Origin: Mariprofundus sp.
GTDB taxonomy: Bacteria > Pseudomonadota > Zetaproteobacteria > Mariprofundales > Mariprofundaceae
Direction: 5' to 3'
Assembly (NCBI GenBank): GCA_030951025.1
Contig: JAUZQK010000029.1
Coordinates: 1 to 40,968, forward strand
Length of the DNA: 40,968 bases
Of the stretch, positions 35,301 to 40,968 are shown piece by piece. The notes beneath the pieces are model-generated. The model worked only from the letters and a program-made list of their open reading frames with translations. It made no database searches and was not told where the DNA came from. The position numbers and the translations under genes were made by a program. Every line of letters starts with the position of its first letter. Positions within the stretch are counted from its first letter, which is position 1.

Positions 35301-36353
35301 CGTTTTAAATATTTTATCCTGCTCGGCCGGAGATAAGCGTGAATACAAAGGCAAAATTTCTGTATCTGCACAGTGATGTTGTCGAAGAGCATGGCTAAGA
35401 TCCCGAATCTCACGTTCACCCGGCAAAAAGATCAATATATCACCCAGAGGATCATGGCTGGCCGCTTCATCAACCACAGCAATCACCGATTGGTGAAAAT
35501 CAATCTCTGCCTGATTATCTTTTTTATCAGCCTGCACAGCTGGCCTGTATTCAATATCAACAGGATAACTGCGGCCGGACACTTCGATAATCGGCGCGCC
35601 ATGAAAGAATTGTGAGAAGCGTTCAGTATTGATCGTGGCTGATGTAATAATGAGCTTTAGATCAGGCCGCTTGGGCAAGATTTTTTTCAGATAACCGAGT
35701 AAAAAATCAATATTCAAACTGCGTTCATGGGCTTCATCGATGATGATGGTATCGTATTGCCACAATAAGGCATCGTGTTGAATTTCAGCCAGCAGAATGC
35801 CGTCGGTCATCAGTTTGATGTGGGTGTTGCGACGAGTTTGATCTGAAAAACGTATTTTATACGCCACAGCCTCACCAATCCGGCCACCCAGCTCTTCAGC
35901 AATTCGTGTTGCCACACTGCGTGCAGCGATACGGCGTGGCTGTGTATGGCCGATCATCGCCTTGATACCCCGCCCCAGTTGCAGGCAAATTTTGGGAATT
36001 TGCGTTGTTTTACCCGAGCCCGTTTCCCCGGCCACAATCACCACCTGATGATCTACAATCGTTTCTGCAATGCGCTGCCGCACCTGACTTACAGGCAATG
36101 ATTCCGGATAATGAATCGCAGGCACAGCAGCTTTTCGCTCAGCCAGCAATTGTTTGGATTCACTGACACTCAACTGCAATTGAGTCAAAGCCGGCTGAAT
36201 ATCTTTGCCCTGTTTGCAACGCGTCCGCATCCGGCGCAAGCGGTTGCGCAAAGAGCGCTGCTGCGCCTGCATGCATAACGAAATAGTGTTGGATAATTGA
36301 TCGATTTGTTTGAGTTGTTCGATTGCTTCAATCGATTCAGTCGGTAAATTCAT
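32313..36353 (-). CDS. hrpA: ATP-dependent RNA helicase HrpA
   Basis: A 1346-residue DEAH-box helicase; E. coli HrpA rescues stalled ribosomes, and the family length is about 1300. Walker A GETGSGKTT (109-117) and DEAH in IIIDEAHERSL (205-208) are followed by the helicase C-terminal domain, HA2 and OB-fold regions, and the large C-terminal DUF3418 region. A basic, repeat-rich insert (about 1020-1055, RADVRADVRT...) is unlike the rest and is encoded by a 12-base tandem repeat. Its stop directly abuts the third Roadblock gene. Confidence 0.95.
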   Translation of the reverse strand: MNLPTESIEAIEQLKQIDQLSNTISLCMQAQQRSLRNRLRRMRTRCKQGKDIQPALTQLQLSVSESKQLLAERKAAVPAIHYPESLPVSQVRQRIAETIVDHQVVIVAGETGSGKTTQIPKICLQLGRGIKAMIGHTQPRRIAARSVATRIAEELGGRIGEAVAYKIRFSDQTRRNTHIKLMTDGILLAEIQHDALLWQYDTIIIDEAHERSLNIDFLLGYLKKILPKRPDLKLIITSATINTERFSQFFHGAPIIEVSGRSYPVDIEYRPAVQADKKDNQAEIDFHQSVIAVVDEAASHDPLGDILIFLPGEREIRDLSHALRQHHCADTEILPLYSRLSPAEQDKIFKTHRGRRIILATNVAETSLTVPGIRFVIDSGLARISRYSTQRKIQCLPIESISQASANQRAGRCGRVAAGICFRMYAADDFNNRPEHTDPEIRRTHLAKVILQMLSLDLGRIEDFTFMDAPEKRAIGDGYRLLEELQAIEAGGVGQPRKLTAIGKSMVRLPLDPRLARMLIQADKERALHEVLIIVAALSVQDPRLRPAESQPQADAKHRLFVDDTSDFLSWLKLWNWYHEQVAQLSRAQLKKTCQQHYLAFMRLREWHDLHQQLLAVVGELQMKPNQQAADADSVHRSLLSGLLSQIALRHPEKGYLGARNLQLFLFPGSALAKKPPQWLMAASLLATTRVFARCAAAIDPAWLETLAAHLIKRQYSEPHWSAKAAQVVAIEKVSLYGLPIVTGRRIAYGSIDPDLSRQLFIRHALVQMEYHSHAEFFKYNRSLVHKLEKMEHKTRRKDLLIDEQARYDFFDARIAADICNGKSFEFWRKSAERQQPRLLFMSEALLLHEQASAVDAALFPNRMQVKQLNLKLSYHFDPSHQADGITVHVPLAALGQLENHAFEWLVPGMLVEKLIALIKGLPKSQRKHFVPAPDFARACADSMAFGQGSLLRAFSKQLQRMTGIAMTTRDWQLDKLPQHLLIAVSVYDEQGKSIARDTNLAVLQHRYGQQVRDVLQPKMVKKPGVRADVRADVRTDTRTNHRTDGQTDIQASDTLDIRRTGITRWDFGSLPTVIEQRQGRLLLQMFPALVDHRHSVAIDLFESRQAADQAMFDAVRRLFMLSLNSQIQYLRQHIPRQREISLLYAGLLHQSDLLDDMMINVFNSVFMIKPIPRNQADFETSLQAHRADIVEQGTRLAGFIIDSLKAHADLQQKMIQIRAAALRPVLVDIQAQLDNLMADSFVRHTPYIWLQHLPRFLQAAELRLARAGPNLKQDQANSQLVQGLWQAYEHECKQRLQHGEDSQPLLAYRWRLEELRVSLFAQGLKTSVPVSVKRLEKFWQELTAA
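33247..33282. repeat. 12-base tandem repeat within hrpA
   Basis: Three 12-base units (33247-33258, 33259-33270, 33271-33282), differing at two positions in the first and one in the last. On the minus strand they encode RADV/RTD-like tetrapeptides; the degenerate tail continues as RTNHRTDGQTD. Length changes would be in frame. Confidence 0.85.
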
Positions 36354-36381
36354 GGCAGATAATGTTCATTGGATTCAAACA

Positions 36382-36687
36382 TTAGCTTGTTTTACGAGCT
36401 TCTCTTCTAGCGCGAATGCGGGCTTTTTTATCATCGACAGCATGTGCATCACGTGGTTTTCTGGGCAAAGGTCGATATATCTCCACCCTGTCACCAGCTT
36501 TTAAAACCTGTACACCCTTCACCAGCTTGGCAAAAATGCCCAGTTTATTGATGCTCAGATCAATCTCCGGATGTTTATCCTGCAAGCCTGACATGTGCAC
36601 AGCCTCTTCAGCTGTTGTGCCATCAGCCACATCAATTTCTTCAATAAACTGTTCATGCGGTAAAGCATAGACGATAGAAACATGCAT
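36382..36687 (-). CDS. rnfH: RnfH family protein
   Basis: A 101-residue beta-grasp (ubiquitin-like) protein of the RnfH/UPF0125 family. It has the opening VSIVYALPHEQ, the middle LSINKLGIFAKLV, and the conserved C-terminal DRVEIYRPLPRKPRDA. The biochemical role is unknown. It follows ratA after four bases; ratA-rnfH is the same order as in gammaproteobacteria. AAGGGG at the end of ratA serves as its ribosome site. Confidence 0.93.
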   Translation of the reverse strand: MHVSIVYALPHEQFIEEIDVADGTTAEEAVHMSGLQDKHPEIDLSINKLGIFAKLVKGVQVLKAGDRVEIYRPLPRKPRDAHAVDDKKARIRARREARKTS

Positions 36688-36691
36688 GCGG

Positions 36692-37126
36692 TTATTGCCC
36701 CTTCAATTCTAAAGCGCGCTGCTCAAAGGCTTGCACCATGGATTTGCATGCGGTTGAAAAAATCGGGCTGGCAACAATATCCAGCATCATGCTACGAAAC
36801 TCAAATTCAATCGAAAAATGCACCTTACAGCTAGCTTCATCCACCGGATCAAACGTCCAAATGCTTTCGAGAAAACGAAATGGCCCTTCAAGCAAACGAA
36901 TTTCCACCAGTTTGTTGGCAACAAAACGATCTATAGTTTTAAAGCTATGGCGAGAACCGGCCAAATCAGCAATCAATTCAGCGGTTAATTCACCCGATTG
37001 GCGACTTAATATACTTGCATCTGCAACCCAGGGTAGAAACAAGGGATAAGCTTCGATATCCAGAACAATATCAAACATCTCTTTGGCTGAGCATTGAACC
37101 AGCCGCGTTTCTTCAAAGCTGCGCAT
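36692..37126 (-). CDS. ratA: RatA-like START-domain protein
   Basis: A 144-residue START/polyketide-cyclase-fold protein of the RatA/Coq10 family. Segments YPLFLPWVADASIL, FKTIDRFVANKLVEIRL and FEFRSMMLDIVASPIF are typical. RatA was described as a ribosome-association toxin in E. coli; Coq10 relatives bind quinones. Which applies here is not clear from the sequence. It lies between der and rnfH. Confidence 0.9.
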   Translation of the reverse strand: MRSFEETRLVQCSAKEMFDIVLDIEAYPLFLPWVADASILSRQSGELTAELIADLAGSRHSFKTIDRFVANKLVEIRLLEGPFRFLESIWTFDPVDEASCKVHFSIEFEFRSMMLDIVASPIFSTACKSMVQAFEQRALELKGQ

Positions 37127-37131
37127 TGCTG

Positions 37132-38556
37132 TTAGCGCCTTTTTTCCGATTGATACGGATTCTTACTGGCTGAGAATGAAAAGCGAACCGGCACACCAAC
37201 CAGATCGAAGGCTTTTCTGAATGACTGCTCCAGATAACGTCTGTAACTGGTTTTCAAGCCCTGTGGTCGATTGGCAAATATTTTAATGCTCGGAGGTCGG
37301 GTAGATATTTGCGAGGCATATTTCAAACGCACCAAAGCACCACCATCACTGGGTGGATGCTGTGCCTCTTGAGCCGCTTCCAGCCAGCGGTTCAATGCGC
37401 CGGTACTCAGTTCAAATTTATTGCGATCGGCGGCTTTAATGGCTTCATCAAGCAAACGCTTCACACCCTTACGACGACTTGCCGTAATCCGGAAAACAGG
37501 GATATCCGACATCGCCCGCATTCTGAAGTCCAGACGCTCGGCATAATGTTTCCATTCATCATTGCCCAATAAATCGAGTTTATTGACCGCCACAACCAGT
37601 GCACAACCAGCATCGCGTGCCAGCTGCATCAAACGCATATCTTGCTCAACGATACCTTCACCACCATCGAGCACCATCACTGCCACATCGGCGCGTTTAA
37701 ATGCCTGCACAGCTTTCACACGCGCCACAAACTCAATCACATCGGAGATGCGCCCGTGTTTACGCTGACCAGCCGTATCCACCAAACGCACCACACCATT
37801 GTTGTAAAGTAATGTGCTGTCAATCGCATCACGCGTAGTGCCGGCAACACTGCTAACCACCATACGTTCACGACCCAGCCAGGCATTAATCAGGGTAGAT
37901 TTACCCACATTAGGGCGACCAATTACAGCAACCGAAGCGAGCACATTACTCTCCGCTTCAGTCAGGAAATCATCCTGTAGATCAGGTACAAGCCGTTCAA
38001 TGGCATTCGCAAAGGCACGAATACCTTCGCCATGTGCCGCAGAAACAGCAATCGGATCACCCATACCGAGCCTGAAAAATTCTATTTCACTGCCCGGCTT
38101 TTCAGCTTTATTGGCCACCAGCAATACCGGCATATCCTGTCGGCGCAATTTATCTGCAATCGCATCATCAACCGGCGTTGATCCCACCTGTGCATCCACA
38201 ACAAACAAGACGATCTCGGCAATTTCCAATGCCGCTTCCACCTGAGCATCAATGGCTGGCTGCATGATATCATGGGTACCTTCACCAATACCGCCGGTAT
38301 CGACCAACACCACTTCGGTTTCACCAAAACAGCATTCGGACTCCAGGCGATCCACCGTCACACCCGGCCGATCACCCACAATAGCTTTGCGCTTGCCAAC
38401 CAAGCGATTAAACAACGTCGATTTCCCGACATTGGGACGGCCGACAATGGCCACCACAGGCAATCGTACCGCCCGGCGATCGCTGGCCTGGATGTTTTTA
38501 TGATCCACATCGCCATGATCAGTATTGTTATGACCTGTATTTAATTGCTCAGACAT
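37132..38556 (-). CDS. der: Ribosome biogenesis GTPase Der (EngA)
   Basis: A double GTPase needed for 50S subunit assembly. The 474-residue protein has two G domains: G1 GRPNVGKS at 39-46 and a second GRPNVGKSTLINAWLG at about 213, with VDTGG and VDTAG G3 motifs and NKLD as the second G4. A KH-like domain and a basic C-terminus ending SEKRR follow. It carries a 33-residue hydrophilic N-terminal extension (His/Asp/Asn-rich) that most family members lack. The ATG at 38556 is preceded by GAAGGTG, so the extension looks translated. Confidence 0.95.
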   Translation of the reverse strand: MSEQLNTGHNNTDHGDVDHKNIQASDRRAVRLPVVAIVGRPNVGKSTLFNRLVGKRKAIVGDRPGVTVDRLESECCFGETEVVLVDTGGIGEGTHDIMQPAIDAQVEAALEIAEIVLFVVDAQVGSTPVDDAIADKLRRQDMPVLLVANKAEKPGSEIEFFRLGMGDPIAVSAAHGEGIRAFANAIERLVPDLQDDFLTEAESNVLASVAVIGRPNVGKSTLINAWLGRERMVVSSVAGTTRDAIDSTLLYNNGVVRLVDTAGQRKHGRISDVIEFVARVKAVQAFKRADVAVMVLDGGEGIVEQDMRLMQLARDAGCALVVAVNKLDLLGNDEWKHYAERLDFRMRAMSDIPVFRITASRRKGVKRLLDEAIKAADRNKFELSTGALNRWLEAAQEAQHPPSDGGALVRLKYASQISTRPPSIKIFANRPQGLKTSYRRYLEQSFRKAFDLVGVPVRFSFSASKNPYQSEKRR

Positions 38557-38579
38557 CAGACACCTTCAAATTCAAACAC

Positions 38580-39824
38580 TTAACGCAGCATGTACAGCGC
38601 GCCTAGGTTATTGCGCACCAACACACCATCTTGAGCTGCGACTGGAGCACGATCAATACGCCCGTCCAGCTCTGTAACCGCCAATAATTTACCACTCTGA
38701 CTCAAGCGGTAAACCATGGCTTTATCATCAGCCACCCACAAATCACCCTGCCACAATGCAGGTCCAGTCAATTCACCCGCAGTCAATTGCTGCTTCCACA
38801 GTGTTTCACCACTGGCCGGATTCAAGGCGCTCACGGCACCGGATGTATCAGCTACAAACACCTGTTTACCCACCAATAGCGGGGCTGATTTCAGCGACAA
38901 CAAACGATTGCTTAATGTACTGCCATCCTGCAACGACAAGAATGACATTTCGCCTTGAAAAACCGAGACCAGCAATACATCTTCATCCCGACCCGATTGC
39001 TGCGCTGTAATCAGCAACGGCTGAGCTACGGGCACTTTCAACTCACTCATCACCGCAGCTTTATTACTCAACAACAACTGCCGTTTCCAGACAAAACTGC
39101 CATTCGCAGCTTTCAGAGCAACCACATCACCATTACTCAGAGCCGCATAAATACGCCCTTTGTGTACCACTGGAGACGGTGTTAAATGCATGCTCAAACC
39201 ACCAAGCAGGCCAGAGTAACTCCATAGCTTTTTGCCATCATTGCTGAAACGATAAATCTGATTGTTTGATGTCTGCACAACAAAACCATCATCAACCAAC
39301 ACAGGTGACCCGATCAAGGCAGAAGATAACGTGAAACGCCATACAATTTTCGCCTGTTCAATATCAAGGCCGTACAAGGTGCCGCCCAGATCACCCAACA
39401 CAGCCAGACCATTGGATAAGAGTAACACACCGGATTCAGATGCTGCCGCCAAACCGATGCGCGCCAACTCACTACCATCAGCATCAAAAATACGGGCACG
39501 TTGATCCTGACCACCGATAACAATGCGTTCACCTTGAGGCGTTTGCAAAGCGGCAGGCAAACTAAAACCCAATGGCGATGCAGGCTGACGGTAATCAACA
39601 TTATTACGCCAGCGGATATCAATTGAGCCGGCAGTGCTGGCAAGTTGGCGAATAGCCTGAACCGAAGGCGTCGTATCTTCAGCCATTGAGTGAGATAATT
39701 CGTTCGATGACTGATCCGCTTGTTTAGCGGCAGTTTCATCTGACCATAAACCGGAAACCATCGAGCAGGCCGATAAGGTCATCAGCATCAAAGCGGTCGC
39801 AGCAGTGCGCATAAATAAATGCAT
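38580..39824 (-). CDS. bamB: Outer-membrane assembly lipoprotein BamB
   Basis: A 414-residue lipoprotein with lipobox MTLSAC (Cys20) and a body of seven or eight PQQ-like beta-propeller repeats (ALNPASGETLWKQQL, ALKAANGSFVWKRQL, GLDIEQAKIVWRFTL). BamB is the propeller scaffold of the outer-membrane protein assembly complex. Its place between der and the YfgM-like gene matches the common proteobacterial order yfgM-bamB-der. The ATG at 39824 has a GAGG site seven bases upstream. Confidence 0.93.
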   Translation of the reverse strand: MHLFMRTAATALMLMTLSACSMVSGLWSDETAAKQADQSSNELSHSMAEDTTPSVQAIRQLASTAGSIDIRWRNNVDYRQPASPLGFSLPAALQTPQGERIVIGGQDQRARIFDADGSELARIGLAAASESGVLLLSNGLAVLGDLGGTLYGLDIEQAKIVWRFTLSSALIGSPVLVDDGFVVQTSNNQIYRFSNDGKKLWSYSGLLGGLSMHLTPSPVVHKGRIYAALSNGDVVALKAANGSFVWKRQLLLSNKAAVMSELKVPVAQPLLITAQQSGRDEDVLLVSVFQGEMSFLSLQDGSTLSNRLLSLKSAPLLVGKQVFVADTSGAVSALNPASGETLWKQQLTAGELTGPALWQGDLWVADDKAMVYRLSQSGKLLAVTELDGRIDRAPVAAQDGVLVRNNLGALYMLR

Positions 39825-39838
39825 TATTTGCCTCGCTC

Positions 39839-40516
39839 TTAGGCTGCTTGCTGAGGTAACAAGGTTTTAATTTTTTGTTTCAATTCATTATCATTGGATT
39901 TGGCATCCAATGCTTGTTGCAGATATTTATTCTTTTCAGCCACATCATCACTCAATTCAGCCAATAAATAATAACGCAGCTGCTGGTACTGTTTACCCAC
40001 AACCTTGTCCAACAAAACACGCGCAGCAGCTTGATCACCTTTGGCTATTTTAATTTCAGCCAAATCCAAACGTGCCTGCCAGACCCATTCTTCCATAGCA
40101 TGGTCGTTTTGTATTAAATTTTGCAAATGTGTTTCAGCATTTTCCGGATCCACACGCGCCAATTGCATCATGGCCAAGGCCGCATAACTATTACCAGAAA
40201 ACTGACTGGTCAGTTTCTCAAGCATGGCTTGTTTCGATGTCGAATCTTTTTCATTCACAGCCTGCTGATACAATGTTGCTGCAGCAGCACTTTGAGCTTG
40301 ATCTTTTTCTATCCACAAACCACCCACCATCAATGCGATGACCAATCCGGCCACAGCTCCAATAATTAGATTCTGATGCGACTGAACCCACTCAAACCAC
40401 TTGGCCGAACGCATTTCACGTTTGAGCTCATTCATCTCTTCTTGTAATGGCGAATTCTGCAATGGAACACTGTCTTCCGGCATCACCGTAACCTTTTTAG
40501 ATGTTTTATCATTCAT
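39839..40516 (-). CDS. yfgM: YfgM-like membrane protein with TPR-like domain
   Basis: A 225-residue inner-membrane protein: a 50-residue cytoplasmic start, a transmembrane helix (about 53-72, LIIGAVAGLVIALMVGGLWI), then a periplasmic helical-repeat domain. YfgM relatives act with the translocon-linked chaperone PpiD. I begin it at ATG 40516 behind GAGGAAAACAGC; the frame is open to 40543 without a site. Stop lies 14 bases before bamB. Confidence 0.88.
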   Translation of the reverse strand: MNDKTSKKVTVMPEDSVPLQNSPLQEEMNELKREMRSAKWFEWVQSHQNLIIGAVAGLVIALMVGGLWIEKDQAQSAAAATLYQQAVNEKDSTSKQAMLEKLTSQFSGNSYAALAMMQLARVDPENAETHLQNLIQNDHAMEEWVWQARLDLAEIKIAKGDQAAARVLLDKVVGKQYQQLRYYLLAELSDDVAEKNKYLQQALDAKSNDNELKQKIKTLLPQQAA

Positions 40517-40640
40517 GCTGTTTTCCTCTTTTCGCGTTTGCAATGGGTCTGATTGTATATTATTAGTCGGCGCAAGCTAAAAGCAGACTGCCGCCTGTCA
40601 ATCGAGCATTCAACGTCTTTCAAAAAATAATCAAAATCAA

Positions 40641-40673
40641 ACCGCGAATTCACACAAACAAACACGAATGGGA
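40641..40673. repeat. Degenerate widespread 'cgcgaattcacac..acacgaatggg' element
   Basis: An A/C-rich stretch of the 'ttcgtgtgaattcgcgg' kind that I recall as recurring in intergenic DNA of many unrelated bacteria, lying in the 299-base gap (40517-40815) between yfgM and the permease gene. The gap also holds the element at 40762-40782 and otherwise nothing I can support. Confidence 0.4.
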
Positions 40674-40761
40674 AATCAATATTCTTTTTTACCGCATAGG
40701 ACAGCAAAGGAGTAGAGAACAATCAAAGACTGTTGTGGGTAGAGTTCCCTCAACAAAGCTC

Positions 40762-40782
40762 TTCCTCTGCGTACTTTGCGGC
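40762..40782. repeat. Degenerate 'cctctgcg.actttgcgg' element
   Basis: A short stretch reading ttcctctgcgtactttgcgg, the complement-type counterpart of the element at 20534-20569. Confidence 0.35.
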
Positions 40783-40815
40783 AAATGCTTTTGATGCTAT
40801 TATTCAAAAGCGTTA

Positions 40816-40968
40816 TTAATCTTTTATCAAAGCTACTTTTTCTACTCGTTCTTCACGCCGTTCCAGAATAATGGAAATCACACTTTTTACCAATGCCGCC
40901 ATCGGAATGGCAATAATAACGCCGACAATACCCCATAAACTGCCAAACATCAGAATCCCGACAATAAT
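40816..40968 (-). CDS. AI-2E/PerM family permease, C-terminal end only
   Basis: The last 50 residues of a membrane protein; the start is beyond the right edge. The visible part has a hydrophobic segment (LMFGSLWGIVGVIIAIPMAALV) then a charged tail (ERREERVEKVALIKD). This is the characteristic final helix pair of the AI-2E transporter/PerM family (G..GIiGviiAiPlaA). Confidence is limited by the short piece. Confidence 0.75.
   Translation of the reverse strand: MIVGILMFGSLWGIVGVIIAIPMAALVKSVISIILERREERVEKVALIKD

Noticed and set aside
40513-40722. 69-codon minus-strand open frame upstream of yfgM
   Set aside because: It reads through the degenerate repeat element, has no ribosome site and no family resemblance.

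Overview
This 41 kb window is a chromosomal segment of a Gram-negative proteobacterium. The evidence is LPS heptose synthesis (HldD), Bam-complex lipoproteins (BamB and a BamE-like protein), a ubiquinone hydroxylase (Coq7), sigma-32-type heat-shock promoters, and the HrpA, RnfH and RatA families. The HpnCDE squalene route and the Roadblock/GTPase genes fit a lineage outside the enterics. A Zetaproteobacteria-like (Mariprofundus-type) organism is my best guess, held with low to moderate confidence. Nearly all the sequence is coding and intergenic gaps are short.

Layout. (1) 1-1534: the first 134 codons of a type I-F cas1 run off the left edge. A WYL-domain regulator follows upstream on the same strand, and the 172-bp gap between them carries a 32-bp direct repeat around an inverted repeat. 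(2) 1655-9238, plus strand: radA, cvpA, purF, a FlaA1/CapD-type nucleotide-sugar dehydratase and priA. (3) 9252-10448, minus: a YeeZ-like dehydrogenase-family protein and a DUF971 protein. (4) 10547-13378, plus: selO and rsgA. (5) 13455-14648, minus: a ThiO-like oxidase. (6) 14738-18490, plus: hpnC-hpnD-hpnE (squalene from farnesyl diphosphate), then coq7. (7) 23362-18531, minus: grpE-dnaK-dnaJ-dapB. grpE and dnaK each have a good sigma-32 promoter, and dnaK is broken by a one-base frameshift in this sequence. (8) 23492-24563: an L,D-transpeptidase-like protein and a LuxR-type regulator with a palindrome in its promoter. (9) 24725-26487: a possible short ORF, an unknown protein, hldD and a BamE-like lipoprotein, tightly coupled. 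(10) 26630-32312: a Roadblock/LC7 and small-GTPase module (three Roadblock-type proteins, one unknown protein, one COG2229-like GTPase) interleaved with an MltD-like lytic transglycosylase and a peptide-binding lipoprotein. (11) 40968-32313, minus: hrpA, rnfH, ratA, der, bamB, a YfgM-like protein and the tail of an AI-2E/PerM permease.

The most interesting part is the Roadblock/GTPase module. Two of its paralogues appear to start at the rare codons ATT and ATC. Each of these codons sits behind a strong ribosome binding site, no ATG/GTG/TTG lies in the right place, and the two proteins resemble each other across the extension. Other notable points are the type I-F CRISPR edge with its WYL regulator, the paired sigma-32 promoters, the dnaK lesion, and degenerate copies of short intergenic sequences of a kind that recurs in many bacteria.
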